Of a stretch of 64,000 nt of DNA, positions 44,268 to 59,197 are shown piece by piece (position 1 is the stretch's first letter; each line of letters begins with the position of its first letter). The DNA is from Roseospirillum parvum (lineage in GTDB: Bacteria > Pseudomonadota > Alphaproteobacteria > Rhodospirillales > Rhodospirillaceae). Made by a program: the position numbers and the translations under genes. The stretch lies in assembly GCF_900100455.1 (NCBI RefSeq), contig NZ_FNCV01000002.1:372001-436000 (forward strand). The letters run 5' to 3'. The notes beneath the pieces are model-generated. The model did no database searches and was not told the origin of the DNA. It worked only from the letters and a program-made list of their open reading frames with translations.

Positions 44268-46478
44268 TCAGGGGTTGACCGGTTGCAGCCAGACGGTGGC
44301 CAGCGGGGGCAGGGTGAGGAGCAGCGAGTGGGGACGGCCGTGGCCTTCCACCGGCTCGGAGTCGACCAGCGGGCCGTTGCCCACGCCGCTGCCGCCGAAG
44401 CGGCTGTCGTCGGTGTTCAGCCGTTCGTGATAGGCCCCCGGCCAGGGCACGCCGACCCGGTAGCCCTGCAACACCTGGGGCGTCAGGTTGGCGACGCAGA
44501 CAATCGGCGCGCTGCCGTCGCGCGGCCAGCGGATCCACGACAGCACGCTGTTGTCGGCGTCCGAGCCGTCGATCCACTCGAAGCCGCGGGGGTCGAAGTC
44601 CTGCTGGTAGAGGGCCGGGGTGGCCACGTAAAGCCGGTTCAGCTCGCCCACCAGATCCTTCACGCCGCGATTGAGCGGGTCCTCCAGCAGGTGCCAGTCG
44701 AGGCTTTGGTCCTCGTCCCACTCGCGCTCCTGGCCCAGCTCGCCACCCATGAACAGAAGCTGCTTGCCCGGATGGGCCCACATGAAGCCGTAGTAGGCCC
44801 GAAGGTTGGCGAACTTCTGCCAGCGGTCGCCGGCCATGCGGCCGAACAGCGAGCCCTTGCCGTGCACCACCTCGTCATGGCTCAGCGGCAGGATGAAGTT
44901 CTCGTTGAAGGCATAGAGCAGGCCGAAGGTGAGCTGGTTCTGGTGCCAGCGGCGGTGGATGGGGTCCTTCTTGAAGTATTCCAGGGTGTCGTGCATCCAC
45001 CCCATGTTCCACTTGTAGCCGAAGCCCAGGCCGCCCAGGTAGGTGGGCCGGCTGACCATCGGCCAGGCGGTGCTTTCCTCGGCGATGGTCATCGCCCCGC
45101 GCCCCAGCTCGTAGACCAGCTCGTTCAGGCGCTTCAGGAAGTCGATGGCTTCCAGGTTCTCGTTGCCGCCGTGCTGGTTGGGGATCCACTCGCCGTCCTG
45201 ACGCGAGTAGTCGAGGTAGAGCATCGAGGCCACCGCGTCGACCCGAAGGCCGTCGATGTGGAACTGCTCGATCCAGTACAGCGCGTTGGCGATCAGGAAG
45301 TTGCGCACCTCGATGCGGCCGAAGTTGTAGATCAGGGTGTCCCAGTCCATGTGCCGGCCCTTGCGCGGGTCGGCGTGTTCGTAAAGGTGGGTGCCGTCGA
45401 ACAGGCCCAGCGCGTGGGCGTCGGTCGGGAAGTGGCCGGGCACCCAGTCGATGATCACCCCGATGCCGGCGTTGTGGCAGCGGTCGATGAAGCGCTTGAA
45501 GGCGCTGGGGTCGCCGAAGCGGCTGGTCGGCGCGTACAGGCCCACCGGCTGATAGCCCCAGGAGCCGTCGAAGGGGTGCTCGTGGATGGGCAAAAGCTCG
45601 ATGTGGGTGAAGCCCAGGTCGCGCACATAGGGCACCAGCCGGTCGCCCAGCTCGTCGTAGCTCAGGAAGCGGTGCTCGTCCTCGGGCACCCGGGCCCACG
45701 AGCCGAGATGCACCTCGTAGATGCTCATCGGCCGATCGAGGCCGCCGGCCGCCGCCTCGCGGGCCCGGATCCAGCCCTCGTCGGTCCACGGGAAGTCGGT
45801 CAGGCCATGGACGATGGCGGCGTTGGCCGGCCGCTTCTCGCCGTAAAAGCCGTAGGGGTCGAACTTCAGCGGCAGCAGGCTGCCGTCGGCCGCCCTGATC
45901 TCGAACTTGTACAGCGCCCCGGCGACGAGGTGGGGAATGAACAGCTCCCACAGCCCGGCGCCGCCGCGCGAGCGCATCATGTGCACCCGGCCGTCCCAGT
46001 CGTTGAAGTCGCCGACCACCGAGACCCGGCGCGCGTTGGGGGCCCACACCGCGAAGGCCACCCCGGGCACCCCCTCATACACCGTGGGATGGGCCCCCAG
46101 GCGCTCGTAGGGGCGCTGGTGGGTGCCCTCGGCGATCAGGTAGACGTCGGTCTCGCCGAGCCAGGGGGGGAAGCGGTAGGGGTCCTCGACCACCGCCGTC
46201 TCGCCGCCCACGGTGCGCGCCAGCCGGTAGGGAAACCACGCCTCGCGCCCCGGCACCTCGGCGGCGAACAGGCCGTCGGGGTGGACCTTGGCCAGCGCGA
46301 CCAGGGGGCTGTCGTCGGCCGCGTCGAGCAGGGTCAAGGCCTCGGCCCGGGGGTCGAAGACGCGGATCACCAGCACCCCGTCGCCGCGCCGGTGCAGACC
46401 GAGCAGGGTGAACGGATCGTGGGCGTCGGCGGTGACGATGGCCGTTTCGGTGGCCTTGTCGACCAGTTTGCGGGGCAT
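44268..46478 (-). CDS. glgB: 1,4-alpha-glucan branching enzyme
   Basis: Forms alpha-1,6 branches in glycogen; 736 residues. N-terminal extra module and CBM48 (to about residue 235, [23 protein letters not shown]), GH13 barrel with [31 protein letters not shown], catalytic Asp in [16 protein letters not shown], Glu in [11 protein letters not shown] and Asp in [13 protein letters not shown], and a C-terminal beta domain. ATG at 46478 chosen for TGGAGG five bases upstream (an ATG at 46496 is less likely). Last gene of the glucan operon; in the GlgE route it branches the maltosyl chains. Confidence 0.96.
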   Translation of the reverse strand: MPRKLVDKATETAIVTADAHDPFTLLGLHRRGDGVLVIRVFDPRAEALTLLDAADDSPLVALAKVHPDGLFAAEVPGREAWFPYRLARTVGGETAVVEDPYRFPPWLGETDVYLIAEGTHQRPYERLGAHPTVYEGVPGVAFAVWAPNARRVSVVGDFNDWDGRVHMMRSRGGAGLWELFIPHLVAGALYKFEIRAADGSLLPLKFDPYGFYGEKRPANAAIVHGLTDFPWTDEGWIRAREAAAGGLDRPMSIYEVHLGSWARVPEDEHRFLSYDELGDRLVPYVRDLGFTHIELLPIHEHPFDGSWGYQPVGLYAPTSRFGDPSAFKRFIDRCHNAGIGVIIDWVPGHFPTDAHALGLFDGTHLYEHADPRKGRHMDWDTLIYNFGRIEVRNFLIANALYWIEQFHIDGLRVDAVASMLYLDYSRQDGEWIPNQHGGNENLEAIDFLKRLNELVYELGRGAMTIAEESTAWPMVSRPTYLGGLGFGYKWNMGWMHDTLEYFKKDPIHRRWHQNQLTFGLLYAFNENFILPLSHDEVVHGKGSLFGRMAGDRWQKFANLRAYYGFMWAHPGKQLLFMGGELGQEREWDEDQSLDWHLLEDPLNRGVKDLVGELNRLYVATPALYQQDFDPRGFEWIDGSDADNSVLSWIRWPRDGSAPIVCVANLTPQVLQGYRVGVPWPGAYHERLNTDDSRFGGSGVGNGPLVDSEPVEGHGRPHSLLLTLPPLATVWLQPVNP

Positions 46479-46522
46479 GAGGCCTCCAGTGGGCATTCAG
46501 AAAAGAGGAACGGGGGGGACGG

Positions 46523-49912
<3,390 letters not shown>

Positions 49913-49966
49913 GACGGCGAACGAAGTCCTGGCAAGGCGGGCAGGAGGGGCGGGGCCACAATATCC

Positions 49967-51985
<2,019 letters not shown>

Positions 51986-52017
51986 GGGCGGTCTTCGCGT
52001 TGGGGCGGGAGAGAGTC

Positions 52018-53361
52018 TCAGGGGCCGACGAACAGGCGCACCTCGCCATCGGCCAGATCGAGCAGTGGCGCCTCGGCCGTGGGCTTCCACGGCCCCTCCG
52101 GCATGGCGGTCAGCGGCTCGCCACCCTGGGCGGCGCGGCGGGCCAGCGGGTCGTCGGGGTCATCGTAGTCCAGCGACCACGGCCCGTTGCCCGAAGGATT
52201 GATGACGATCAGCGCCCAGTCGGGGTCGAACTCGGACTGGCGCAGCAGCCCGACCACCCCGGTCGGCGAGTCGAGGCGGCGCATCGGCACCTCGGCCGAC
52301 AGCGCCAGATGCGACGCCTTGGCCCGGTTGATGGCACCAATGGCGGCGGAAATGTCGAAGCGGGGGACCTCCCACTGCCCGGGCCGGCTGCCGACCACGT
52401 CGAGCCGACGGGCGAAGCCCAGCTCGTAGCCCACCGGCAGCATCACCCCGCTCGACACCGAGGCGGCATACAGATACTGCCAGACGGCGCGGGCCGCCGC
52501 CGCCTCGGGGTCGAGATCGGCCAGGGTGGCGGCGAAGCGCTCGGTGTCGTGGCTCTCCGGGAAGGCCACCGAGGGGGCGATGGTGCGCTGTTCGGCGTAG
52601 ATGTCGAGGAACCAGTCGGCCCGGAAATCCCACCAGCAGGCCGAGTTGAACAGCATGTCGAAGCCGGCCGGGGCGAGGGCCGCCACCTCCTCGGTGGCGC
52701 AGCCCAGGGTTTCGGCGAAGAAGCGGGTCTCGGGGTTGGCCCGGCGGGCGGCGCCGATGACCCCGGCCCATACCTCGGCCGGCACCTTGTAGGCGGCGTC
52801 GCAGCGGAAGCCATCCACCCCCAGACCGACCAGCCAGCCGACCAGATCGGCGAAATGGCCGACCAGGGCCTGGCGGGCCGGCCCGGGCGACAGATCGAAC
52901 TCGGCCAGATCGCCCCACACCGTGCGCTTGTCCGGGTTGTCCGGGTCGTTGGGGTCGGCGGCATGGGGCGAGACCAGACCGCCCCTGGCGTCGCGCACGA
53001 ACCACTCGGGATGGGCCTCGGCCAGCAGGCTGTCGCGCGAGGCGTGGTTGATGACCAGATCCAGCATCACCTTGAGGCCCCGTTCGTGGGCCTCGGCCAC
53101 CATGGCGGCGATGATCTGGCCATCGGGGCGGGGGTCGTCGCCCTTCAGCAGCGGATGCAGCCGACGCTCGTCCTTCACCGCATAGAGGCTGCCCGAAAAC
53201 CCGGGATAGCTGATCGGGTTGAGGTACACCCAGTCAAAGTCCATCGCCGCGATGCGCGCGAAATGATCCGCCCACCCCGCCATCGGCCCGGCCAGCAACG
53301 GAAACAGATTGTAAAGGCGCGGCCCGGGAGACACCCCCCCAGGCAAACCGGCCAACCGCAT
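52018..53361 (-). CDS. GH13 alpha-amylase-like enzyme, first gene of the glucan operon
   Basis: A 447-residue GH13 protein. ARLYNLFPLLAGPMAGWADHFARIAAMDFDWVYLNP opening, LVINHASRDSLLAEAHPEWF, catalytic Asp in GVDGFRCDAAYKVP, Glu in RFFAETLGCATEEV and HD in FPESHDTERFA are all present, so it should be active. It is shorter than GlgE and lacks GlgE N-domains; the core resembles the catalytic half of GlgE-like maltosyl enzymes. Possible roles: trimming glucan or a second maltosyl or amylase activity. It starts the operon GH13-glgE-treS/mak-glgB. Confidence 0.88.
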   Translation of the reverse strand: MRLAGLPGGVSPGPRLYNLFPLLAGPMAGWADHFARIAAMDFDWVYLNPISYPGFSGSLYAVKDERRLHPLLKGDDPRPDGQIIAAMVAEAHERGLKVMLDLVINHASRDSLLAEAHPEWFVRDARGGLVSPHAADPNDPDNPDKRTVWGDLAEFDLSPGPARQALVGHFADLVGWLVGLGVDGFRCDAAYKVPAEVWAGVIGAARRANPETRFFAETLGCATEEVAALAPAGFDMLFNSACWWDFRADWFLDIYAEQRTIAPSVAFPESHDTERFAATLADLDPEAAAARAVWQYLYAASVSSGVMLPVGYELGFARRLDVVGSRPGQWEVPRFDISAAIGAINRAKASHLALSAEVPMRRLDSPTGVVGLLRQSEFDPDWALIVINPSGNGPWSLDYDDPDDPLARRAAQGGEPLTAMPEGPWKPTAEAPLLDLADGEVRLFVGP

Positions 53362-53457
53362 ACGCTTGAGTCCTCGAAGATACGTGAAAAAGCCCTCCCC
53401 CGCTAAGTGGGCCCCCTGGGAGCAGTGTCAAGCGCGGGGCGCCATCCCCGCTCCCCC

Positions 53458-53485
53458 GCCGGGGGACCCTGGGGGGTCCCCCGGC
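53458..53485. terminator. hairpin after the MaoC-like gene
   Basis: Perfect 11-bp stem GCCGGGGGACC-CTGGGG-GGTCCCCCGGC just downstream of the minus-strand stop at 53496. No T-run; it shares the CCGGGGGAC/GTCCCCCGG core of the compound hairpin family. The rest of 53362-53495 holds only the upstream region of the GH13 gene. Confidence 0.6.
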
Positions 53486-53495
53486 GTGTGTCGGC

Positions 53496-54338
53496 TCAGC
53501 TGGTGGCCTCGGCGTGCATGGCCTGATGGCCATCGGGAGCGGTGGCCCACAGGGTGGTGGTGGCGTCCTGTCGGTGGCCGTTCAGGGTCACCGGCTGGTC
53601 GTGGAACAGCGGCGCGGTGCCCCGGTAGCTGAACGTGGCCAGGGGCGTGGGGCTGTTGGCCTGGGCCAGGTCGGCGAGCAGGGTGGCGGTCAGCGGGCCG
53701 TGGACGACCAGCCCGGGATAGCCTTCGTGATCGCGGCAGAAGTCGATGTCGTAGTGGATGCGGTGGCCGTTGAAGGTCAGCGCCGAGTAGCGGAACAGCA
53801 TCACCGCGTCGGGGGTCAGGGTGCCGGTGAAATGGCTTTCCAGGGCGGGCGGGGCGGGCGGCGGGGGGACCGGGGTGCCGGGCTCGGGCAGCGGGCGGTA
53901 GACGATGTCCTGTTCCTCGTCGATGCGCAGCTCGCCGTCGACCAGCACCTGATGGCCGACGGTGACGAAGACGAGGCGGCCGCTCTTGCCGTTCTTTTCC
54001 GTCACCGCGCGGATGGTCGAGCGCTTGAGGGCCGTCTCGCCGACGGTGAGCGGGCCCAGGAAGCGCAGCCGGCCGCCGGCCCACATGCGCCGGGGCAGGT
54101 CGATGGGGGGCAGGAAGCCGCCCCGTTTGGCGTGCCCATCGGGGCCCAGGTCGCGGGCCGGGGTGCGCGGCAGGAAGTACAGCCAGTGGGCCAGCGGCGG
54201 CAGCGGGGTGCCCGGGCCGATGCCGCCGGGGTCGCGATCCAGGGTGGCGGCCAGACCGATCAGCGGCCAGGGGCCGAGGGTTTCGGTGGTCTCCTCCTGG
54301 CGGCCGATCCAGGCGGTGGGGTCGGTGGTGGCGGTCAT
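53496..54338 (-). CDS. MaoC-like / FAS1-type hydratase
   Basis: A 280-residue protein of the HTD2/mesaconyl-C4-CoA hydratase group: two hotdog halves. N half: WIGRQEETTETLGPWPLIGLAATLDRD, LPPLAHWLYFLP, RRMWAGGRLRFLGPL. C half: LMFRYSALTFNGHRIHYDIDFCRDHEGYPGLVVHGPLTATLLADLA (FRYSALTFNGHRIHYD with the hydratase His/Asp). Expected to hydrate an enoyl-CoA; with its CoA-transferase and acyl-CoA dehydrogenase neighbours, a dicarboxylic or branched acyl-CoA route is likely. GGGAGAG precedes the ATG. Confidence 0.87.
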   Translation of the reverse strand: MTATTDPTAWIGRQEETTETLGPWPLIGLAATLDRDPGGIGPGTPLPPLAHWLYFLPRTPARDLGPDGHAKRGGFLPPIDLPRRMWAGGRLRFLGPLTVGETALKRSTIRAVTEKNGKSGRLVFVTVGHQVLVDGELRIDEEQDIVYRPLPEPGTPVPPPPAPPALESHFTGTLTPDAVMLFRYSALTFNGHRIHYDIDFCRDHEGYPGLVVHGPLTATLLADLAQANSPTPLATFSYRGTAPLFHDQPVTLNGHRQDATTTLWATAPDGHQAMHAEATS

Positions 54339-54432
54339 CCCTCGGCTCTCCCTGTATGACGCTTGGTTGTCGGTTCCGCGGGCCGGCCCCGCCTCGGTCC
54401 CCCGGAAGGCAGGGGGCGAAACCCCTTTCTTC

Positions 54433-55581
54433 CTACGAGGACACCCCGAACTCGGCGCGCAGGCTTTCGGTATGCGCGCCCAGGCGGGGCACCGGGCCGG
54501 GGGTGCGCCACGCGCCGTCCACCTTGGCCGGCGGGGCGGGCATGGCGACCGGTCCGGCCGGGGTGTCCACCGTCACCCGTTCCAGCGCCGGGTGGGTGGA
54601 CAGCGCGGCGACGTCGTTCAGGCGCCCGCAGGCGATGCGGCTGTGGCGCAGGCGGGCCAGCATGTCCTCGGTGGTGTGGCGGGCGAAGACCTCGGCGATT
54701 TCCGGGCTCAGCCGGTCGCGCGCCGCCACCCGTTTCACGTTGCTGCCGAAGTCGTGGTCGGGCGCGGCCCACTCCGGGTGGCCCAGGATGTCGGCGGCGA
54801 AGGTGGCCCATTCGCGCTCGTTCTGGATGGAGACGATGATCCGCCCGCCGTCGGCGGTGGCGAAGCTTTCGTACGGCGCGATGGAGGGGTGGGCCAGACC
54901 GACCCGGGCCGGCGCCTTGCCGCCCCGGTCGTGGTGCAGCAACGGCACGGTCATCCAGTCGGCCATGCCGGAGAACAGCGACACCTCGATGCCCTTGCCC
55001 TGGCCGCTGATGCCGCGCGCGATCAGCGCCTCCAGCACCGCCTGATAGGCGTACATGCCACAGGCGATGTCGCACACCGACACCCCCACCCGGCCCGGCG
55101 CCTGGGGCGTGCCGGTGACGCTGGCCAGCCCGCTTTCGCCCTGCACCAGAAGGTCGTAGGCCTTCATGTCGGTGAAGGCGTTGGCCTCGCCGTAGCCGGA
55201 GATGTCGACCGTGATCAGCCGGGGGTGGCGGGCCCGCATCTCGGCCGACCCGAACCCGGCGCGGGCCGCCGCGCCGGGGGCGAGGTTCTGGATCAGCACG
55301 TCGGCCTTGGCGATCATCGCCTGCAACAGGGCGGCGTCGGTCGGGTCCTTGAGGTCCAGCGCCACCGATTCCTTGCCCCGGTTGAGCCACACGAAGTAGG
55401 CGCTTTCGCCGTCCACCGCGTGGTCGTAGTGGCGGGCGAAATCGCCCACCCCGGGGCGTTCCACCTTGATCACCCGGGCCCCGGCCTCGGCCAGCCGGCT
55501 GGCGCAATAGGGCGCGGCGACGGCCTGTTCCACCGAGACCACGAGGAGTCCGGACAGCGGCCCGGCGGCGGGATCGGTCAT
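54433..55581 (-). CDS. class III CoA-transferase (CaiB/Frc, Mct-like)
   Basis: A 382-residue family III CoA-transferase. VVSVEQAVAAPYCASRLAEAGARVIKVERPGVGDFARHYD opening, YFVWLNRGKESVALDLKDP, the catalytic Asp region SGYGEANAFTDMKAYDLLVQGESGL and GIEVSLFSGMADWMTVPL. Moves CoA between carboxylic acids, forming acyl-CoA thioesters; mesaconate or succinyl donors are plausible. ATG at 55581 chosen for GAGGG upstream; an ATG at 55593 directly follows the dehydrogenase stop but has no SD. Confidence 0.88.
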   Translation of the reverse strand: MTDPAAGPLSGLLVVSVEQAVAAPYCASRLAEAGARVIKVERPGVGDFARHYDHAVDGESAYFVWLNRGKESVALDLKDPTDAALLQAMIAKADVLIQNLAPGAAARAGFGSAEMRARHPRLITVDISGYGEANAFTDMKAYDLLVQGESGLASVTGTPQAPGRVGVSVCDIACGMYAYQAVLEALIARGISGQGKGIEVSLFSGMADWMTVPLLHHDRGGKAPARVGLAHPSIAPYESFATADGGRIIVSIQNEREWATFAADILGHPEWAAPDHDFGSNVKRVAARDRLSPEIAEVFARHTTEDMLARLRHSRIACGRLNDVAALSTHPALERVTVDTPAGPVAMPAPPAKVDGAWRTPGPVPRLGAHTESLRAEFGVSS

Positions 55582-55593
55582 GGGTGCCCTCAT

Positions 55594-56763
55594 CTAGTAG
55601 CTGCGCGGCAGGCCCAGCACGTGCTCGGCCAGATAGGAAAGGATCAGGTTGGTGGAAATGGGCGCCACCTGATAAAGCCGGGTTTCGCGGAACTTGCGCT
55701 CGATGTCGTATTCCTCGGCGAAGCCGAAGCCGCCGTGGGTCTGGATGGCCGCCTCGCCGGCCGCCCAGGCGGCCTCGCTGGCCAGCATCTTGGCCATGTT
55801 GGCCTGGGCCCCGCAAGGGACGCCGGCCTCGTAGCGGGCCAGCGCCGAATCGACCATCAGGGCGGCCGCCTCGGACTGGGCATGGGCCCGGGCCAGGGGG
55901 AACTGGATGCCCTGGTTCTGGCCGATGGGGCGGCCGAAGACGACCCGCTCATTGGCATAGGTGACCGCCTTTTCGATGAACCAGCGGGCATCGCCGACGC
56001 ACTCGGCGGCGATCAGGATGCGCTCGGCGTTCATGCCATCCAGGATGTAGCGGAAGCCCTTGCCCTCCTCGCCGACCAGACAGTCGGCGCCGATGCGCAT
56101 GTCCTCGAAGAACAGCTCGGTGGTGTTGTGGTTCATCATGGTCGGGATGGGCTGGATGCTCAGCCCCTTGCCCTTCACCTCGCGCATGTCGACCAGGAAC
56201 ACCGACAGCCCGTCGGTGCGCTTCTTCACCTGATCGCGCGGGGTGGTGCGGGCCAGCAGCAGCATCAGGTCGGAATGCTCGGCCCGGCTGGTCCACACCT
56301 TCTGGCCGTTGACCACATAGCCGTCGCCGTCCCTGACCGCCGTGGTCGACAGCGAGGTGGTGTCGGTGCCGCTGGTCGGCTCGGTCACCGCGAAGGCCTG
56401 AAGACGCAGCCGGCCGCTGGCCACCTCGGGCAGCCAGCGGCGCTTCTGCTCTTCCGAGCCGTGGCGCAGCACCGTGCCCATGACATACATCTGGGCGTGG
56501 CAGGCCGCGCCGTTGCAGCCGGCCCGCTGGATTTCCTCCAGGATCGCGGCGGCCGCCGACAGGGGCAGCCCGCTGCCGCCGTACTCTTCCGGGATCAGCG
56601 CCGCCAGATAGCCGGCCTCGGTCAGCGCCGCGACGAAGTCCCTGGGGTAGGCCCGCTCGCGGTCCAGCCAGCGCCAGTAGGGGCCGGGGAAGTCGGCGCA
56701 CAGCTTGCGCACGGCGTCGCGGATATCGTCGTGGGCCTCGACCAGACGCGGGATGTCGGACAT
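55594..56763 (-). CDS. acyl-CoA dehydrogenase
   Basis: A 389-residue FAD-dependent acyl-CoA dehydrogenase. IPEEYGGSGLPLSAAAAILEEI, the FAD-binding LQAFAVTEPTSGTDTTSLSTTAVRDGDGYVVNGQKVWTSRAEHSDLMLLLART, ERILIAAECVGDARWFIEKAVTYANERVVFGRPIGQNQGIQFPLA and the C-terminal IQTHGGFGFAEEYDIERKFRETRL. Catalytic base not certain; substrate unknown. First gene of the cluster transcribed from the shared promoter with LysR; AAGGAAG precedes the ATG. Confidence 0.9.
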   Translation of the reverse strand: MSDIPRLVEAHDDIRDAVRKLCADFPGPYWRWLDRERAYPRDFVAALTEAGYLAALIPEEYGGSGLPLSAAAAILEEIQRAGCNGAACHAQMYVMGTVLRHGSEEQKRRWLPEVASGRLRLQAFAVTEPTSGTDTTSLSTTAVRDGDGYVVNGQKVWTSRAEHSDLMLLLARTTPRDQVKKRTDGLSVFLVDMREVKGKGLSIQPIPTMMNHNTTELFFEDMRIGADCLVGEEGKGFRYILDGMNAERILIAAECVGDARWFIEKAVTYANERVVFGRPIGQNQGIQFPLARAHAQSEAAALMVDSALARYEAGVPCGAQANMAKMLASEAAWAAGEAAIQTHGGFGFAEEYDIERKFRETRLYQVAPISTNLILSYLAEHVLGLPRSY

Positions 56764-56827
56764 CGTTTCGGCTTCCTTGCGGTGGTTTGGTGCTTCACCG
56801 GTAGCCGGGAGGGAGTTAGCCTGCAAT

Positions 56828-56853
56828 GGCATGGACAAGCCATCTCCCATGCC
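56828..56853. promoter_or_regulatory. candidate LysR-type operator
   Basis: GGCATGG-N12-CCATGCC (56828-56853) lies in the 118-bp region between the divergent acyl-CoA dehydrogenase and LysR genes, with an overlapping ATGGC-N8-GCCAT dyad at 56826-56843. Position and dyad form fit LysR-type control; the protein-site link is inference. Confidence 0.45.
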
Positions 56854-56881
56854 TTTGTGATATGGATGAAGTCGCGCCCCC

Positions 56882-57805
56882 ATGGACATCGCCGCCCTTC
56901 GCGCCCTGCTCACCATCGCCGACTGCGCCAGCATCAGCCGCGCCGCCGAGCGTCTGGACACCGCCCAGCCGGCCCTGTCGCGCCAGCTCAAGCGCCTGGA
57001 GGACGAGGTCGGGACGCCGCTGTTCGCCCGCCACGGCCGGGGCGTCAAGCCGACCGCCGCCGGGCGCGCCCTGATTGCCCGCGCCGAGCCGCTGGTCCGC
57101 CAGTTCACCAGCCTGGAGGCCGAGTTGAAGGGCAACGCCACCCCGGCCGGCGAGGTGGTGTTGGGGGTGCCGCCGACCGCCGCCCTGGTCCTGCTGCCCG
57201 AGGTGGTGGCCGACTTCGCCGCCCGGCATCCCCGGGTGCGGCTGAAGGTGGTCGAGGGCTTCAGCGGCTTTGTCACCGAGTGGCTGGAGGCCGGGCGACT
57301 CGACCTGGGCATCCTCTACCATGCCGCCCCGGGCTCGGGACTGCATCTGGAGCCGCTGCTCGACGAACCGCTGGTCCTGGTCTCGGCCCCCGGCAGCGAC
57401 CCGCAGACCGGCCATCCGCTGCCCCTGGCCAAGGCCCTGACGCGCCGCCTGATCCTGCCCAGCCCGCCGCACGGCCTGCGCGTCCTGGTCGATCAGGCCG
57501 CCGCCCGCCTTGGCGTGCGCCCGTGGATCGACCCGGAAGTGGAAGGCCTGCCAGCCATCAAGGGGCTGGTCGCCAAGGGCCTGGGCGATACCCTGCTGCC
57601 CGCCGCCGCGGTGGCCGAGGAGGTGGCGGCCGGACGCCTGACCACCCGACACCTGGAAAACCCCGGCCTGTCGCGCCGCCTGGTCCTCGCCCGACCGGCC
57701 GGACGCACCCCCACCACCGCCACCACCCGACTGGCCGAAACCGTCCACAACCAGGTCCACCACCTGCTCGCCACCGGCCGCTGGCCAGCCCACCGCCCGA
57801 CCTGA
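56882..57805 (+). CDS. LysR-family transcriptional regulator
   Basis: A 307-residue LysR regulator. N-terminal winged helix: MDIAALRALLTIADCASISRAAERLDTAQPALSRQLKRLEDEVGTPLFARHGRGVKPTAAG; effector domain with EVVLGVPPTAALVLLPEVVADFAARHPRVRLKVVEGFSG and a C-terminal PSPPHGLRVLVDQAA. It is divergent from the acyl-CoA cluster, which it probably controls; the inducer may be an acyl-CoA or carboxylate of that pathway. Confidence 0.92.
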   Translation: MDIAALRALLTIADCASISRAAERLDTAQPALSRQLKRLEDEVGTPLFARHGRGVKPTAAGRALIARAEPLVRQFTSLEAELKGNATPAGEVVLGVPPTAALVLLPEVVADFAARHPRVRLKVVEGFSGFVTEWLEAGRLDLGILYHAAPGSGLHLEPLLDEPLVLVSAPGSDPQTGHPLPLAKALTRRLILPSPPHGLRVLVDQAAARLGVRPWIDPEVEGLPAIKGLVAKGLGDTLLPAAAVAEEVAAGRLTTRHLENPGLSRRLVLARPAGRTPTTATTRLAETVHNQVHHLLATGRWPAHRPT

Positions 57806-57827
57806 GCCGGCTGGCATCAGAGACACG

Positions 57828-58004
57828 CAAAGGGGCGCCGCCCCTTTGAACCCCGCTGGGGAGGCCGGGGGCCTCCCCAGACCCCACCATGAGTCAAAAC
57901 CACCCAGAGGGGGCGCGCCCCCTCTGGGTGGTTTTGAGTCACGGCGGGGGTCCGGGGGGGCCCCTGGTCCCCCCGGCGGGGGTCAAGGGGGCAGCGCCCC
58001 CTTG
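57828..58004 (-). repeat. five-hairpin compound element F, mirror image of A
   Basis: A 177-bp element in the convergent gap between LysR and the radical SAM gene. Reading left to right it has CAAAGGGGC/GCCCCTTTG (57828-57848), CTGGGGAGGCC/GGCCTCCCCAG, a long central stem with AAAACCACCCAG arms and GTTTT end, a GGTCCGGGGGG-type stem, and CAAGGGGGC/GCCCCCTTG (57984-58004). This is element A in reverse-complement order. The central stem differs in sequence from that of A but remains paired. Confidence 0.85.
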
Positions 58005-58026
58005 CCTGTCTCCGGCGCCAGTCGGC

Positions 58027-59115
58027 TCAGGACGGGAAGAGGGTGCCTTGGGTCGGGTTGGGGGTGAACAGGTGGGTGGGTGGGGGGTGGCCGCGGTCGG
58101 GGTTGAGGCCCAGGCGTTGGCAGGTGGTTCGGAAGCGTTGGGCGAGCAGGATGGCGTCCGGGCCGTGGCCGGTGAAGCGGTGGCCGAAGCGGCTGTCGTT
58201 CAGCCGCCCGTCGCGGCAGGCCTTCTGGCGTGACAGCACCCGTTCGGCGCGCTGGGGCAGGGTGGCGCGGAGCCATTCGGCGAACAGCTCGGCCACCTCG
58301 CCGGGCAGGCGCAGCAGCAGGTACATGGCATCGACGGCGCCGTGGCGATGGGCCTCGGTCAGCAGGTTTTCCAGCTCGTGGTCGGTCAGTCCGGGGATGA
58401 CCGGGGCGATGTTGACGCCCACCGGCACCCCGGCCCGGGTCAGCGTGGCAAGGGCGGCGAGGCGGCCGGCCGGCGGGGTGGCGCGCGGCTCCAGAGAGCG
58501 GGCCAGGGACGCCTCCAGCGTGGTCAGCGAGAGCCGCACGCGGACCAGATCGTCGGCCGCCAGCCGGACCAGCAGGTCGCGGTCGCGCAGGATCAGGGCC
58601 GACTTGGTGGTGATGATCACCGGATGGCGGGTCTCGGCGAGGATTTCCAGGATCGGCCGCATCAGGGCATAGCGGCGTTCCAGCGGCTGGTAGGGATCGG
58701 TGTTGGTGCCGATGGCCAGCGGCCGGCAGACGTACGATTTTCGCTTCAGCGCGCGGCGCAACAGGGCCGGGGCGTCGGGCTTGACGGTCAGGCGGGTTTC
58801 GAAATCGAGCCCCGGCGAAAGCCCCAGATAGGCGTGGGTCGGGCGGGCATAGCAGTAGATGCAGCCGTGGGCGCAGCCGCGATAAAGGTTGATCGAACGG
58901 TCGAAGGGGATGTCGGGCGAGCTGTTGCGGCAGATGATCTCGCGCGTCGTGTCGTGGCTGACCTCGGTGCGCGGCGGCTCGGGGGCTTCCCAGTCGGCCC
59001 AGCCGTCATCGACGCCTTCCCGCCGGGTCGGCTCGTAGCGCCCGGTGGGATTGCTGATCGCGCCGCGGCGATGGCGCAGGTGGTCGGGGCGCAGGTGGTC
59101 GGGACGGCGTTCCAT
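58027..59115 (-). CDS. radical SAM protein, PA0069/SplB-like
   Basis: A 362-residue radical SAM protein. The cluster motif CAHGCIYCYARP near residue 83 is preceded by FDRSINLYRG, and followed by VKPDAPALLRRALKRKSY, IGTNTDPYQPLERRY and LSLTTLEASLARSLEPRATPPAGRLAALATLTRAGVPVGVNIAPVIPGLTDHELE. This matches the PA0069 family, related to spore photoproduct lyase; the substrate is unknown. The SD is weak. Confidence 0.9.
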   Translation of the reverse strand: MERRPDHLRPDHLRHRRGAISNPTGRYEPTRREGVDDGWADWEAPEPPRTEVSHDTTREIICRNSSPDIPFDRSINLYRGCAHGCIYCYARPTHAYLGLSPGLDFETRLTVKPDAPALLRRALKRKSYVCRPLAIGTNTDPYQPLERRYALMRPILEILAETRHPVIITTKSALILRDRDLLVRLAADDLVRVRLSLTTLEASLARSLEPRATPPAGRLAALATLTRAGVPVGVNIAPVIPGLTDHELENLLTEAHRHGAVDAMYLLLRLPGEVAELFAEWLRATLPQRAERVLSRQKACRDGRLNDSRFGHRFTGHGPDAILLAQRFRTTCQRLGLNPDRGHPPPTHLFTPNPTQGTLFPS

Positions 59116-59197
59116 GCCCGGGAGTGTAGCCCCGGAAATGAGAACATGTAAAGAACATCCGAGGGGCGGCGATCCGCCGCCGGTGCCCTCGGCGCCC

